A DNA stretch of 64,000 nucleotides from JANWXR01 sp964608265 (GCA_964608265.1 CAZSNP010000006.1:51775-115774); one strand, 5' to 3'; shown: positions 8,253-16,800, counted from the stretch's first letter. Notes: generated by a model from the sequence alone, not told the origin. Numbers and translations: made by a program.

Positions 8253-8651
8253 ATGCCTTACTACGACTACTTTTGCTCCCAGTGCCAGAAACGTGTCTCG
8301 GTTTTTCAGAGCTATAAAGACTATGGGGCGAAGCCCGTCGCCTGCCCGGAGTGCAAGAACAAGAAGCTCAAGCGCCTCATCAACCGGGTGCGGGTGATGA
8401 AGAGCGAAGACCGGCGGATGGAGGACATGTCCGACCCATCCTTCCTCGGCGACGTGGATGAGAACGATCCCAAATCCATTGCCCGCGCGATGCGCAAGAT
8501 GGGCGAGCAGGTCGGCGAGGATTTGCCGCCCGAGTTCGGCGAAATCACCGAGCGCCTCGAGTCAGGCGAGTCCCCCGAATCGATTGAAAAGGATATGCCG
8601 GAGCTGGCGGGCGGGAGCGAGGGGATGGGGGGCGGGATGGACGATGAGTAG
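8253..8651 (+). CDS. FmdB-family zinc ribbon protein
   Basis: A 132-residue protein starting MPYYDYFCSQCQKRVSVFQS, the classic FmdB/CxxC-SSSS opening. Cysteine pairs are FCSQC (near residue 8) and ACPECKNKKLKRL (near residue 33), forming one zinc ribbon. The tail is acidic and ends in a glycine/methionine-rich stretch. Such proteins are often labelled putative regulatory proteins, but no mechanism is known. Start is at 8253, about 35 bases after the predicted transcription start, without a strong Shine-Dalgarno. Confidence 0.85.
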   Translation: MPYYDYFCSQCQKRVSVFQSYKDYGAKPVACPECKNKKLKRLINRVRVMKSEDRRMEDMSDPSFLGDVDENDPKSIARAMRKMGEQVGEDLPPEFGEITERLESGESPESIEKDMPELAGGSEGMGGGMDDE

Positions 8652-8690
8652 AAAGTGGACCTTCTACTTTCTACTTTCTATTCTCTGTTC
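8646..8690. repeat. Iterated-word palindrome C (word near CTTTCTA)
   Basis: A short left arm GAGTAGAAAGTGG faces a longer right arm of CTTTCTACTTTCTATTCTC. The FmdB-like stop is in the left arm and the last codons of tmk, on the other strand, are in the right arm. Confidence 0.6.
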
Positions 8691-9287
8691 AACGACTTGC
8701 CACACCGCCGCCGCCAGGGCCCCCACCGGCTGGGCCGCGTCGAGCTGCACCCACCGCTCCGGTGCGAGCTTCATCAATTCACCGTAGCCCGCGCGCACGC
8801 GTTCGTGAAAGGCCAGCGCATAATCGTCGAGCCGGTTCCACTCGCCGGCGTTGTGTTTGCGGCGCTGCAGCCCTGTCTCTGCATCAATATCAAGCAGTAG
8901 TGTGAGGTCAGGCGTGAGGCCCTGTGTGGCAAAAGCCGTGATCTGCCGCAGCGCGTCGAGGTCGAGGCCGTGGCCGTAGCCCTGATAGGCCAGCGTGCTG
9001 TCGTAAAAGCGATCACTCAACACGATGCCGCCCGTCGCCAGGTGCGGCTTGATTTTTTCCCCGACCAGTTGCGCGCGCGCGGCGGAATACAGCAGCAACT
9101 CGGCGCGCGGTTGCATGGCTTTGTTCTTCAGATCGTGCAGCACGTGGCGGATTTGTTCGCCGATTTCGGTGCCGCCCGGCTCGCGGGTGACGAGCAGGTT
9201 GTGCCCGGCGGCGGTCAGCCGCTCGGCCAGTAACCTGATCTGCGTCGACTTGCCCGAGCCATCGGGGCCTTCGAAGGTAATGAGCAT
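8664..9287 (-). CDS. tmk: Thymidylate kinase
   Basis: A 207-residue dTMP kinase: P-loop FEGPDGSGKSTQIRLLAERL near the start, the DR(F/Y) motif VLSDRFYDSTLAYQGYG with the dTMP-binding residues, and LLLDIDAETGLQRRK near the lid. The reaction is dTMP + ATP to dTDP + ADP in DNA precursor synthesis. No holB follows. The gene lies 75 bases after the R3H ATPase gene and both may belong to one minus-strand unit. Its last few codons fall in palindrome C. Confidence 0.94.
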   Translation of the reverse strand: MLITFEGPDGSGKSTQIRLLAERLTAAGHNLLVTREPGGTEIGEQIRHVLHDLKNKAMQPRAELLLYSAARAQLVGEKIKPHLATGGIVLSDRFYDSTLAYQGYGHGLDLDALRQITAFATQGLTPDLTLLLDIDAETGLQRRKHNAGEWNRLDDYALAFHERVRAGYGELMKLAPERWVQLDAAQPVGALAAAVWQVVEQRIESRK

Positions 9288-9368
9288 GACGACGGACGAT
9301 AGACCAGAGACGAAGGACGAAAGTGGATGGCTCTGCTTTCGTTCTTCGTCAATCGTCCTTCGTCAATC
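9288..9368. repeat. Iterated-word palindrome D (word near GACGAAGGACGAA)
   Basis: The left arm holds GACGAAGGACGAAAG with related copies before it. The right arm holds CTTTCGTTCTTCGTC, then CGTCCTTCGTC. It fills the gap between tmk and the R3H ATPase gene, and the ATPase stop codon lies in the right arm. Confidence 0.75.
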
Positions 9369-12272
9369 TCGGAAGATTCTGACCCAGCGCCTCGGCTCTT
9401 TGCCGTACGAGTGCGAAATGAGGTTGTGCTTGCGCGCCAGTTCGTGCTGCATGCGGCGCACGTAGGCTGAGGCCGGGGTGAGGTCAGCCGACGGCTCGCC
9501 GCGCATCACGGCGTCGATGGCCTGCTGCGTCTCGGTCATGGCCTCTTCGAGGTTCTCGCCGGGCGCCGATTCCACGCGCAGGTTGAACAGGTCGGAGAGG
9601 AAGTTCTCGATCTGGCCGCTGGTGTTGGCGCGCAGCACGTAGATCGGCAGGCCGCGCTCCTCGGCGTCGGCGATGGGGCGCTGATGCTGACGATAGTACG
9701 TCTTGAGCGTAACCAGCGCCTGCGCTTTGTCCACGTCATCCACCAGCAGGGCCGGCACGCGCAGCCGCCGCGCTGATTGTTCGAGCCGGTTGCGGGCGAT
9801 GCCGTACGCATAAATCCGAATCGCCTCGAGCGAGCCATTGCCGCGCGGCGGTTCGGCCTCGCCCTCGGCCCGCTCGCCCACCGTGCGGATTTGCGCTTCG
9901 CGCGGTGGGCGGATGGCTGAGTCGCGCGGGCCGCGCTGCTTGCCCGGCGGCGACCACTCCGGCGCGGCCTCCATTTTCACCTCGCCGTTCGCGTCGCGAT
10001 AGCGCAGTTCCGGCGCGCGCGCCCGCCCGCGCAGGAACGTATCCACCGCCACGGCCACATCGTGATGCACCGCCAGCCGCTCGCGATCCTGAATCTCAAT
10101 CAACACATCGAAGGTCGGCGGGGCGCGGCGTTCGAGCACCGTCTTCTGCGTGCCGCGCCGGCGGGCTTCCTCGTCGGAGAGGGTGACGCTCTCGATGCCG
10201 CCAATGAGGTCGGCCAGCGTCGGGTTGAGCATGAGGTTTTCAAGCGTGTTGCCGTGCGCGGTGCCGATGAGCTGCACGCCGCGTTCGGCGATGGTGCGCG
10301 CGGCCTGCGCCTCCAGCTCGCGCCCGATCTCGTCAATGACGATCACTTCGGGGTTGTGATTCTCCACGCCCTCGATCATCACCTCGTGCTGCAGGTTCGG
10401 CTCGCGCACCTGCATCCGGCGCGCGCGGCCCACCGCCGGGTGCGGCACGTCGCCGTCGCCGCCGATTTCGTTGGACGTATCCACGATGACGACGCGCTTG
10501 TTCTCTGCCAGGATGCGGGCCGCCTCGCGCAACATGGTCGTGTTGTGACTTACAAACCCGTTGGCAAAGAACGAATGGGTCCCTGGCACTGTGAGGTCAT
10601 ACACGTAATCTTCGCTCGTCTCAAGCTTGACAACGGCATCAAAGAAGAATCGGGCACGATGAAGTGCATCCAGCGTCTGATACTCGGGGGTGGCGGTGGC
10701 GGCCTGTGCTTCGCTGAGGATTTCTCCGAGAGTGTGGTAGCTCGGCGAGCGCCGATCCGACTTCGTAAAGCGCGCGAATCGATCGGAAACAACACCGACC
10801 TGGACGCGTAAGGCTCGCAACCGTTCTGTCTGATAGGGAACAACATCAAGATTCGGGTTACGCGGTTGCGCCCGCAATGCGTCAGCATAATGAGCCAGCT
10901 TGGAACGCTTGCGCGTTGAGACAAAGCCGATCTCTTGCTCAAAGGTCACCACATTTTCGCCGAGCAGCGTGAGATAGAAGTAATCACGCTCATATTTGCG
11001 GTCACGCTTAGCGCGGAAGTTTCCGACGATGCCATAATTCAACAATAGCACATGCAGTTGAGACACCAGCTCGCGCGAGGCGGATGCAAATTCCACTCGC
11101 CCCACGGGGCCGTAGACAGAGCCATCGCCTTCGAACAGAGCCTGAAGGAAGGCGGTCACCATCGGCTTGGGCGCCGTCAAAATACAACTGGGAATGCGCT
11201 TTGAGGCTGCCAGGCCCTGGATCAACCCGAGGCCTTCCAGGTACCGGCGTAGCTTGACGCCGAACACACGGAAGTCTTTCCCATTCCACTGTCCGCCACT
11301 CAAATGTCGCCGCAGATTCAAGCCGAACAGGGTGCTGGTAAGGTGCACCATTTCTTCTTGAATTTCCGGATCGGTATGTGAGAAATAGACTTGATTGTCA
11401 CGCGAGAGCGTACCCTCAGCAATCACGTACCCGAGAAATCGAGCCAACTCAGGGGTTAAGTGATCGGGAACAGGGGTGTTCAGGGCATTGGTGCGCGCGA
11501 TAAAGTCAAACGCCGGTAGATGGGTCGTTGAGCCGAAATGCTTCTGATTGCGCTGAATGACCAGGTGATCGCCCAGTTTCAAATCGGCGAGCGGCCTGAA
11601 CTCCAGTTCGCCCGTCGCTGAGAGCACCAGCAGTGGGTGCTCAGGGGTACCCTGGATCGAAAAACCCTGCCGGGTGGTGACCTTGAGCGTTTCCGTGTAG
11701 CCGCCGTTGTATATGTAGGAACAGGGCTCGAGGCCATTGCGCCCATATACATTAAGTGCTAATGGCGCAAATTGATCATCGTCCAATGCGTCCGGCACGA
11801 AGTCGGCTATCGGCTGCAGACCATTTTCCGTCAGCAACAGCGTGTCACCGGTTACACACTTACCCACGCCCGGCCGCCCGAGCATCAAAATGCTTTTGCC
11901 GCTTTCGATGATGTCCTGAATGATGTCGATGGTGCCGTAGACGGCGCGGCCCACGCGGCAGGTGAGGCCGACGATCTGCCCGCGCCGGTTGCGGATGCAG
12001 CTGATGCGGTGCAACGTGCGCTCCATGCCGGCCCGGTTGTCGGCGTCGAAATCGCCGATACGGGTGACGAGGTAGTCGATGTCGGCCCGCGAGATTTCGT
12101 CGGGCGAGAGCACCAGCTCGGTGTCTACATAGCGGGCAGTCGGCACCCGGCCGAGGTCGAGGATGACCTCGAGCAACTCGTCGGTGCGGTCGGCGGCGGC
12201 GAGCGCCTCGCCGATGTGCGGCGGGATGACGGCCATGAGGGCGTGCAGATCGTCAGTGATGCGTCGTTGCAT
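9363..12272 (-). CDS. R3H-domain AAA ATPase (SpoIIIAA-like) interrupted by an intein
   Basis: The precursor is 969 residues; the spliced host protein would be 530. N-extein: residues 1-138, ending in the Walker A half LMLGRPGVGK. Intein: residues 139-577. C-extein: starts TTMLREAARILAENK, continues with Walker B VIVIDEIGRELEAQAARTI and a sensor-like LIGTAHGNTLENL. A variable linker and a C-terminal R3H motif (RKHNLISHSYGKEPRRWVRIF) follow, giving probable single-stranded nucleic acid binding. The ATPase core resembles SpoIIIAA/PilT-type secretion ATPases and is widespread in Chloroflexota and cyanobacteria with unknown role. The ATG at 12272 is preferred over a TTG 16 codons upstream. Confidence 0.92.
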   Translation of the reverse strand: MQRRITDDLHALMAVIPPHIGEALAAADRTDELLEVILDLGRVPTARYVDTELVLSPDEISRADIDYLVTRIGDFDADNRAGMERTLHRISCIRNRRGQIVGLTCRVGRAVYGTIDIIQDIIESGKSILMLGRPGVGKCVTGDTLLLTENGLQPIADFVPDALDDDQFAPLALNVYGRNGLEPCSYIYNGGYTETLKVTTRQGFSIQGTPEHPLLVLSATGELEFRPLADLKLGDHLVIQRNQKHFGSTTHLPAFDFIARTNALNTPVPDHLTPELARFLGYVIAEGTLSRDNQVYFSHTDPEIQEEMVHLTSTLFGLNLRRHLSGGQWNGKDFRVFGVKLRRYLEGLGLIQGLAASKRIPSCILTAPKPMVTAFLQALFEGDGSVYGPVGRVEFASASRELVSQLHVLLLNYGIVGNFRAKRDRKYERDYFYLTLLGENVVTFEQEIGFVSTRKRSKLAHYADALRAQPRNPNLDVVPYQTERLRALRVQVGVVSDRFARFTKSDRRSPSYHTLGEILSEAQAATATPEYQTLDALHRARFFFDAVVKLETSEDYVYDLTVPGTHSFFANGFVSHNTTMLREAARILAENKRVVIVDTSNEIGGDGDVPHPAVGRARRMQVREPNLQHEVMIEGVENHNPEVIVIDEIGRELEAQAARTIAERGVQLIGTAHGNTLENLMLNPTLADLIGGIESVTLSDEEARRRGTQKTVLERRAPPTFDVLIEIQDRERLAVHHDVAVAVDTFLRGRARAPELRYRDANGEVKMEAAPEWSPPGKQRGPRDSAIRPPREAQIRTVGERAEGEAEPPRGNGSLEAIRIYAYGIARNRLEQSARRLRVPALLVDDVDKAQALVTLKTYYRQHQRPIADAEERGLPIYVLRANTSGQIENFLSDLFNLRVESAPGENLEEAMTETQQAIDAVMRGEPSADLTPASAYVRRMQHELARKHNLISHSYGKEPRRWVRIFRD
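10542..11858 (-). mobile_element. Intein with LAGLIDADG homing endonuclease, inserted in Walker A
   Basis: The element is 439 residues. Block A is CVTGDTLLLTENGLQPI with Cys1 as nucleophile. Block B is GFSIQGTPEHPLLVL with the TxxH pair. LAGLIDADG-type helices are LARFLGYVIAEGTLS and FLQALFEGDGSV. The C-terminal blocks are VYDLTVPGTHSFFANG and VSHN, followed by threonine as the +1 residue. All splicing residues are present, so it is probably active. It sits exactly between the lysine and first threonine of GRPGVGK-TT, the nucleotide-binding loop. By eye its GC content is lower than the flanking exteins, fitting transfer. Confidence 0.95.
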
Positions 12273-12360
12273 GTGGGGTCTTATCCACGATGTCGCACCC
12301 GAGGCCGCGACGTTCGGCAACGGCCGGGCTGCCGGGCAGGTCGTCGTGCGAAGGCGTGGA

Positions 12361-13290
12361 TCAGTTTTCGTAAATCTCGATGCGCGCGCGCACGATGGGC
12401 GCCGGGCCCTCGATGGCCGGGAGCGGTTTGAGCAGCGGTTCCGTCACGCGCGCGACCAACCGTTTCACCATCACTGCCTGCGAGCCGAGGTTTTCAAAAT
12501 GCGCGGTCTGCAAAATATCCTGCAACCAATCTTGATAGCGCCGCACGCACACATACACGGGCCGTCCGGCGCGGTTGGCCCCGGCCAGGCTGTGCAGCGC
12601 GGCGTATAACATCGCTTCCGACAGGTCATACGCTTCCGGGTGCAAGTATGGTTCCACCCAAATCCCCAGCGGGCCGCGCTTCACCTCGAGGAAAGCGATG
12701 ATGTCGCCGTCACGTTCGAACACAAATCCCCGCCCGGGCTTCGGCGCCGGCTCCACCTGCTGCACCAGGCGCGGCACAACGTTGGCGTAGAGGACACTGA
12801 CGGACAATCCATCGGCGGTGACGGCGGGCCGCATCGTCAGCGCCGGCAGGGTGACGGCCACGTCGCCGGTCAGGCGCCACACCGTCTGGCGCGCGTAGAT
12901 GGCGAAGCCCGCCAACCGCAACGCTTCGAACTCGCCGCTGGTTTCATCCACCTCGGCGATGAGGTTGTGCCCGCCGCGCTCGCCGGCCTCGACCGCCAAC
13001 CGATCCACCAGCGCATACCAGCCGTCGTTGGCTTCGCTCCACGCCGGTGAGATGAACAGGGCCCGCGCCACTTCCTCGCCGGCGCGATGGCGCAACTGGC
13101 CCATGGCCGCCTGGCCGTCTTTTTTCCAGATGAGGGTGGGCGCGCCCGCGCCGGGCATCACATAGGCCAGAAGTGCGTTTTGCAGAGGTTGGTTTTCGCG
13201 CGTGAGTCGCGCAATCGAGTCGAGGCAAACCCCTTGCTCACTCAATTGCTGGACGAGGGAGACATCGCGCCAGTCAAACGGCCGAATCAT
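12361..13290 (-). CDS. GNAT-like acetyltransferase (tentative)
   Basis: A 309-residue cytoplasmic protein. It starts MIRPFDWRDVSLVQQLSEQG, an opening common to GNAT N-acetyltransferases. A second half begins PALTMRPAVTADGLSVSVLY and ends with RPVYVCVRRYQDWLQDILQTAHFENLG, a GNAT-like C-terminal strand. It may therefore be a double-GNAT fold with two degenerate halves. I see no clear acetyl-CoA loop of the form Q/RxxGxG/A, so enzymatic activity is uncertain. It overlaps the upstream gene by four bases (ATGA) and is translated with it. Confidence 0.5.
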   Translation of the reverse strand: MIRPFDWRDVSLVQQLSEQGVCLDSIARLTRENQPLQNALLAYVMPGAGAPTLIWKKDGQAAMGQLRHRAGEEVARALFISPAWSEANDGWYALVDRLAVEAGERGGHNLIAEVDETSGEFEALRLAGFAIYARQTVWRLTGDVAVTLPALTMRPAVTADGLSVSVLYANVVPRLVQQVEPAPKPGRGFVFERDGDIIAFLEVKRGPLGIWVEPYLHPEAYDLSEAMLYAALHSLAGANRAGRPVYVCVRRYQDWLQDILQTAHFENLGSQAVMVKRLVARVTEPLLKPLPAIEGPAPIVRARIEIYEN

Positions 13291-13907
13291 CGTGGTTGGC
13301 GATTGGCCTCCGACGGCAGGGTCGCCCTGGTCGAGCGCTCGAACAACCCCTTGAGCGCGGCCTGAAACCGTTCCACCTCGCGGATGGTGCCGCGCCGGGT
13401 GCTCGGCTCGCCCGGGTTGTCGCTGGTCAGCATCGCCTTGCTGCGGAAATACTCGCGGTACAACTCGGCCAGCACATCTTCCTCGCGCCGGCCGCGTTCG
13501 CGGGCGATGAGTTTGGCCCGCATCGGCATGGGATTGATGGCCTCGTCGGGGATGACGTCGGCGAAGAACGGGCTGGTGTCGTCCACATCCACGATGCCGT
13601 ACAGCTCCACCATGTCGCGGCGGCGCACGCCGACGACCATGCCGAACAGCGATTCGTAGCCTTCCTGGTTGCGCCGCCACCAACGCACGGCCTCGGGGTT
13701 ATCAAGCCATTCCCATTCATAGTCGCCCGGGTCGGCGCCGAAGCGGCCGGCCAGGCTGACGGCCTCGAAGGCGTTGATGTATTCGGCCAGGCGCTCCCAC
13801 ACCCGCAGGGGCGCCAGCATCACCAACTGCGTCTCCGGCATCTTGGCCAGTTCGGCGAATTTGTAGTTCGGATTCTCGTTGACGAGGAACGGTTTGGCTT
13901 TATTCAC
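13287..13907 (-). CDS. Hypothetical protein, 206 aa
   Basis: A soluble protein beginning at the GTG codon at 13907 (VNKAKPFLVNENPNYKFAEL). It is rich in aromatic and charged residues, with DYEWEWLDNPEAVRWWRRNQ near residue 60 and GIVDVDDTSPFFADVIPDEAINPMP in the middle, and a basic, arginine-rich C-terminus. There is no signal peptide or membrane helix. The start is chosen because upstream codons run into palindromic repeat sequence. On the minus strand, GTAGAAT about 40 bases upstream may be a -10 box. No family is recognised. It is translationally coupled to the GNAT-like gene. Confidence 0.6.
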   Translation of the reverse strand: MNKAKPFLVNENPNYKFAELAKMPETQLVMLAPLRVWERLAEYINAFEAVSLAGRFGADPGDYEWEWLDNPEAVRWWRRNQEGYESLFGMVVGVRRRDMVELYGIVDVDDTSPFFADVIPDEAINPMPMRAKLIARERGRREEDVLAELYREYFRSKAMLTSDNPGEPSTRRGTIREVERFQAALKGLFERSTRATLPSEANRQPR

Positions 13908-14033
13908 GGCCAAGTTTCTCTCTGTAGAACGCCCTCCGCTTTCTGCGCGTGATTCTACCACGCGCATATGAGGCGGGCAACGCAAGCGGAAGCTGGCAGC
14001 GGATAGCTCCGACAACTGTTGCCCCGCGCTACG

Positions 14034-14175
14034 GATAAGCGGATACAGACGGGCCGCAGGCGGCGAATGGCGACAAGGGACGGAGACCGTTATCGCAAGT
14101 CCGCCGCCACCGTTTCCCGTCTCCCATCCGCTGCCATCCGTCTCTCCGTTTCCCATCCGCTGCCCATCCGTCAGC
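14034..14175. repeat. Iterated-word palindrome E (word near CCCATCCGCTG)
   Basis: This is one of the longest copies, about 140 bases. The left arm has ACGGATAAGCGGATACAGACGG and a GGCGAATGGCGACAAGGG stretch. The right arm repeats GTTTCCCGTCTCCCATCCG and TCTCCGTTTCCCATCCGC. It accounts for most of the gene-free stretch between 13908 and the gntR promoter; the rest (13908-14033) shows nothing beyond a possible minus-strand -10. Confidence 0.7.
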
Positions 14176-14185
14176 CGGCCGTCCG

Positions 14186-14213
14186 TTGACAAACGGGCCG
14201 CCGCTCATACAAT
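14186..14213 (+). promoter_or_regulatory. Promoter of gntR operon
   Basis: TTGACA (14186-14191, perfect) and TACAAT (14208-14213) are 16 bases apart. The sequence ATACAATTCA recurs 17 bases downstream of its first copy (14207 and 14224). Confidence 0.75.
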
Positions 14214-14224
14214 TCAATCATTGA
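14214..14224. promoter_or_regulatory. Candidate GntR operator
   Basis: The palindrome TCAATCATTGA overlaps the predicted transcription start of the gntR operon. This is the expected position for autorepression by the GntR protein. There is no other evidence. Confidence 0.4.
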
Positions 14225-14245
14225 TACAATTCATTCAATCGCGCT

Positions 14246-14644
14246 ATGACGATTACGCTTGACCCTCGCAGCCGCGAGCCGATTTACACGCAGATCGTCG
14301 AGCAGGTGCAGCACCTGGTCGCGGCCAGGCGGCTGAAGCCCGGCGACCAATTGCCGACCGTGCGCCAGCTCGCCAGCGATTTGCGCGTGAACTTCAACAC
14401 CATCGCCCGCGCCTACCGCATGTTGCACGACGAGGGGGTGATCTCGGCCCAGCAGGGCCGGGGCACCTACATCCTCGACCAGCCCATCCCCGACTCGGGT
14501 GAGCGGCGCAAATTGCGGCGGGCCAAGCTGGTTGAGTTGACGGCGCGCTACCTCGACGAGGCCGAGCGCCTGGGGTATGAGGCCGATGAGATTCGCAAGA
14601 GCGTGGAGGGTGGACTTTCCGCGCGAAAGGCAAAAGGAGATTGA
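14246..14644 (+). CDS. GntR-family transcriptional regulator, YtrA subfamily
   Basis: A 132-residue regulator with a winged helix in residues 1-75: REPIYTQIVEQVQHLVAARR, then PGDQLPTVRQLASDLRVNFNTIARAYRMLHDEGVISAQQGRGTYI, the standard GntR DNA-binding signature. The C-terminal part is short and helical, with no large ligand-binding domain. This is the YtrA layout. YtrA proteins commonly repress adjacent ABC transporter operons, which fits the ABC pair at 15.9-17.6 kb. It is followed four bases later by a truncated slipin. Confidence 0.9.
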   Translation: MTITLDPRSREPIYTQIVEQVQHLVAARRLKPGDQLPTVRQLASDLRVNFNTIARAYRMLHDEGVISAQQGRGTYILDQPIPDSGERRKLRRAKLVELTARYLDEAERLGYEADEIRKSVEGGLSARKAKGD

Positions 14645-14647
14645 GCC

Positions 14648-14974
14648 ATGTTTGCCGCCATCAAAACTGCCACCGATCAGGCGATGAAGGGCATGCCCCC
14701 GGCAAGCCCCGCCCCTACCGTGGCTTCACGCCAGGCCAATGCCGTTTCGCTCACGCTGTTCTTCGTGATGTTGGGCCTCGGCGGCCAGGCCGCCGCCATT
14801 GGCAATTACAGTTTTGGGATGTCGGAGGCATGGGCCGCCGTGACGTTCGCGGCGTTCACCCTGATCGGCCCGTATCGGCTGTTCGCGTTGAAGTTCGCCA
14901 ACCAGTGGGAGAAGGCCGTGGTGCTGCGCTTCGGCAAGTTCCGTGGGCTGTACGGGCCGGGGCTGTTACGATGA
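14648..14974 (+). pseudogene. Truncated slipin/SPFH protein (N-terminal remnant)
   Basis: A 108-residue frame with AAAGGAG upstream. It has two membrane helices (VSLTLFFVMLGLGGQAAA and AWAAVTFAAFTLIGPYRLFA), then FANQWEKAVVLRFGKFRGLYGPGLLR, the exact opening of a stomatin/SPFH domain, and then a stop. Normal slipins continue for about 200 residues. The next 100 bases contain no SPFH coding in any frame; a 23-codon frame overlaps the stop at 14971. I infer a deletion or replacement that removed the rest of the domain. Alternatively it is a short membrane protein that kept only this part. Confidence 0.7.
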
Positions 14975-15077
14975 ACCTCGGCGGGCTGAGCGGAATGGTC
15001 GCGCTGGCGCAAAACGCCGGGAACGGGAACACTTCGGCGTAGCACGGCTTGAGAACCATCGGCTCAAAGGAATTCAT

Positions 15078-15887
15078 GTGCTGTACGTCACGTACACCGT
15101 CAATTTTGTTTTGATGCTCGGCCTGCCGGTGACGCTGTGGCTGTTCCTGTGGCGCCGGTGGGGCGGCGCGGGTTTTGCGTGGCGGTTGATTGTGGCCGGC
15201 GCGCTGACCTTCATCGCTTCGCAACTCGTGCGGCTGCCGCTGCTCGCCGGGCTGACGGCCCTGTTTCAAACCGGCGCATTGCCGTCCATCCCCGAGGGTT
15301 ACAGCAATGCTTTCAACATCGTCACGCTCAGCCTGACCGCCGGGTTGTTCGAGGAGGGTGCTCGCTATCTCGGCTATCGCTTTGCGGTGAAGGACGCGCG
15401 CACGTGGGAGAACGCCGTGACGTTCGGCGCGGGGCACGGCGGCATCGAGGCGATCATCCTCGGCGCGCTGGTGGCGCTGACATTCGTCAATATGGTCGTG
15501 CTGCAATCGGTGGACGCGGCTGCCCTGCCCATCCCCGCCGATCAACAGGCCGCCACCGCCAAAGCCGTCGCCGATTACTGGTCGCAGCCGCCCTATCTCA
15601 CCGTGCTGGGCGCGGTCGAGCGCGTGTTCGCGCTCTGCCTGCACATTGCGCTGTCGGTGATCGTGCTGCAGTCCGTTGTGCGCCGCAATCTCGCCTGGCT
15701 GATTGCGGCGATGGGCTGGCACGGGCTGGCCAACCTCATCGGTGTGGGAGTGTTTCAATGGGCTGGGCCGCTGGCATCGGAGGCGGCCCTGGCCGTGGTC
15801 GCGGCCCTCAGCCTGCGGGTGTTGTTCCGGATGCGACCGTCGCGGCTACAATCCGCTCCTACCGGAGGTACGGATGCTAGAAGTTGA
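15078..15887 (+). CDS. YhfC-family membrane protein (putative intramembrane protease)
   Basis: A 269-residue polytopic protein with about seven helices. Signature stretches are TAGLFEEGARYLGYR (near residue 95), VTFGAGHGGIEAIILG (near 115) and HIALSVIVLQ (near 195), matching the YhfC family related to CPBP-type glutamic intramembrane proteases. The paired EE and the two histidines would be catalytic if it is a protease; activity is not established. The start is a GTG at 15078 with AAAGGA seven bases upstream. It overlaps the ABC ATPase gene by 14 bases, so it belongs to the gntR-ABC operon. Confidence 0.8.
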   Translation: MLYVTYTVNFVLMLGLPVTLWLFLWRRWGGAGFAWRLIVAGALTFIASQLVRLPLLAGLTALFQTGALPSIPEGYSNAFNIVTLSLTAGLFEEGARYLGYRFAVKDARTWENAVTFGAGHGGIEAIILGALVALTFVNMVVLQSVDAAALPIPADQQAATAKAVADYWSQPPYLTVLGAVERVFALCLHIALSVIVLQSVVRRNLAWLIAAMGWHGLANLIGVGVFQWAGPLASEAALAVVAALSLRVLFRMRPSRLQSAPTGGTDARS

Positions 15888-16800
15888 GGGCCTGACCAAA
15901 ATCTTCCCCGGCGCAGCCAGGGGCTCGACCATAACGGCTGTGGATAACTTGTCGTTTTCTGTGGAGGAAGGCGAGGTGTTTGGCTTCCTCGGGCCGAACG
16001 GGGCCGGGAAGACGACGACGGTGCGGATGCTGTGCGCGCTCATCGCTCCGACGCGCGGGCGGGCGACGGTCAACGGTTTCACCGTGGGCCGCGACGACGG
16101 CGGCATCCGCCGCAGCGTCGGCATCCTCACCGAGACGCCGGGGATGTACGACCGGCTGAGCGCGGAGAAGAACCTCCTCATCTTCGCCCGGTTGTACGGC
16201 GTGGCCGATCCGGCGGGGGCGGTGGGCCGCTACTTGCGGATGCTGGGGCTGTGGGAGCGGCGGCTCGACCTGGCCGGGAGCTTCTCGAAGGGCATGCGGC
16301 AGAAACTGGCCATCGCCCGCGCGCTGCTGCACGAGCCTAAGGTGCTGTTCCTCGATGAGCCGACCGCCGGCCTCGACCCGGAGGCGGCCAGGCTGGTGCG
16401 CGACTTCATCGCCGAGCTGCGGGCCGAGGGCCGGACGATCTTCCTCACCACCCACAACCTCGACGAAGCGGATCGGCTGTGCGACCGGCTGGCCATCTTC
16501 AAAACCCGGCTGATGACGGTGGACACCCCGGCGGCGCTGCGGCAGCGGCTTTATGGACGGCAGGTCGTTTTCCACCTCAGCCGCATCGAGCCGGGCTGGG
16601 CCGAGGCTGTGGCCGCCCTGCCGTTTGTGAAGGAGGCCCGCGCCGTCGATGCCCGCCTGCTCGTCCGGCTGGATGACCCGGAGGCCGACAACCCGGCCAT
16701 CGTGCGCCGGCTGGTCGAATTGGGCGCGGAGGTGCGGTTCGTCGGCGAGCTGCGCCACTCGCTCGAAGACATTTACCTTCAGTTCATCCAAAACGGTTGA
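15874..16800 (+). CDS. ABC transporter ATP-binding protein
   Basis: A 308-residue ABC-2 type ATPase: Walker A GFLGPNGAGKTTTVRML, a Q-loop near LTETPGMYDRLSAEKNL, signature FSKGMRQKLAIARAL, Walker B KVLFLDEPTAGLDPEAA and H-loop TIFLTTHNLDEADRLC. The DrrA-like C-terminal extension (about 80 residues) is typical of drug or lipid exporters. GGAGG lies seven bases before the ATG at 15874. The permease gene follows after a small palindrome. Substrate is unknown; the YtrA regulator suggests an export system responding to envelope stress. Confidence 0.93.
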   Translation: MLEVEGLTKIFPGAARGSTITAVDNLSFSVEEGEVFGFLGPNGAGKTTTVRMLCALIAPTRGRATVNGFTVGRDDGGIRRSVGILTETPGMYDRLSAEKNLLIFARLYGVADPAGAVGRYLRMLGLWERRLDLAGSFSKGMRQKLAIARALLHEPKVLFLDEPTAGLDPEAARLVRDFIAELRAEGRTIFLTTHNLDEADRLCDRLAIFKTRLMTVDTPAALRQRLYGRQVVFHLSRIEPGWAEAVAALPFVKEARAVDARLLVRLDDPEADNPAIVRRLVELGAEVRFVGELRHSLEDIYLQFIQNG

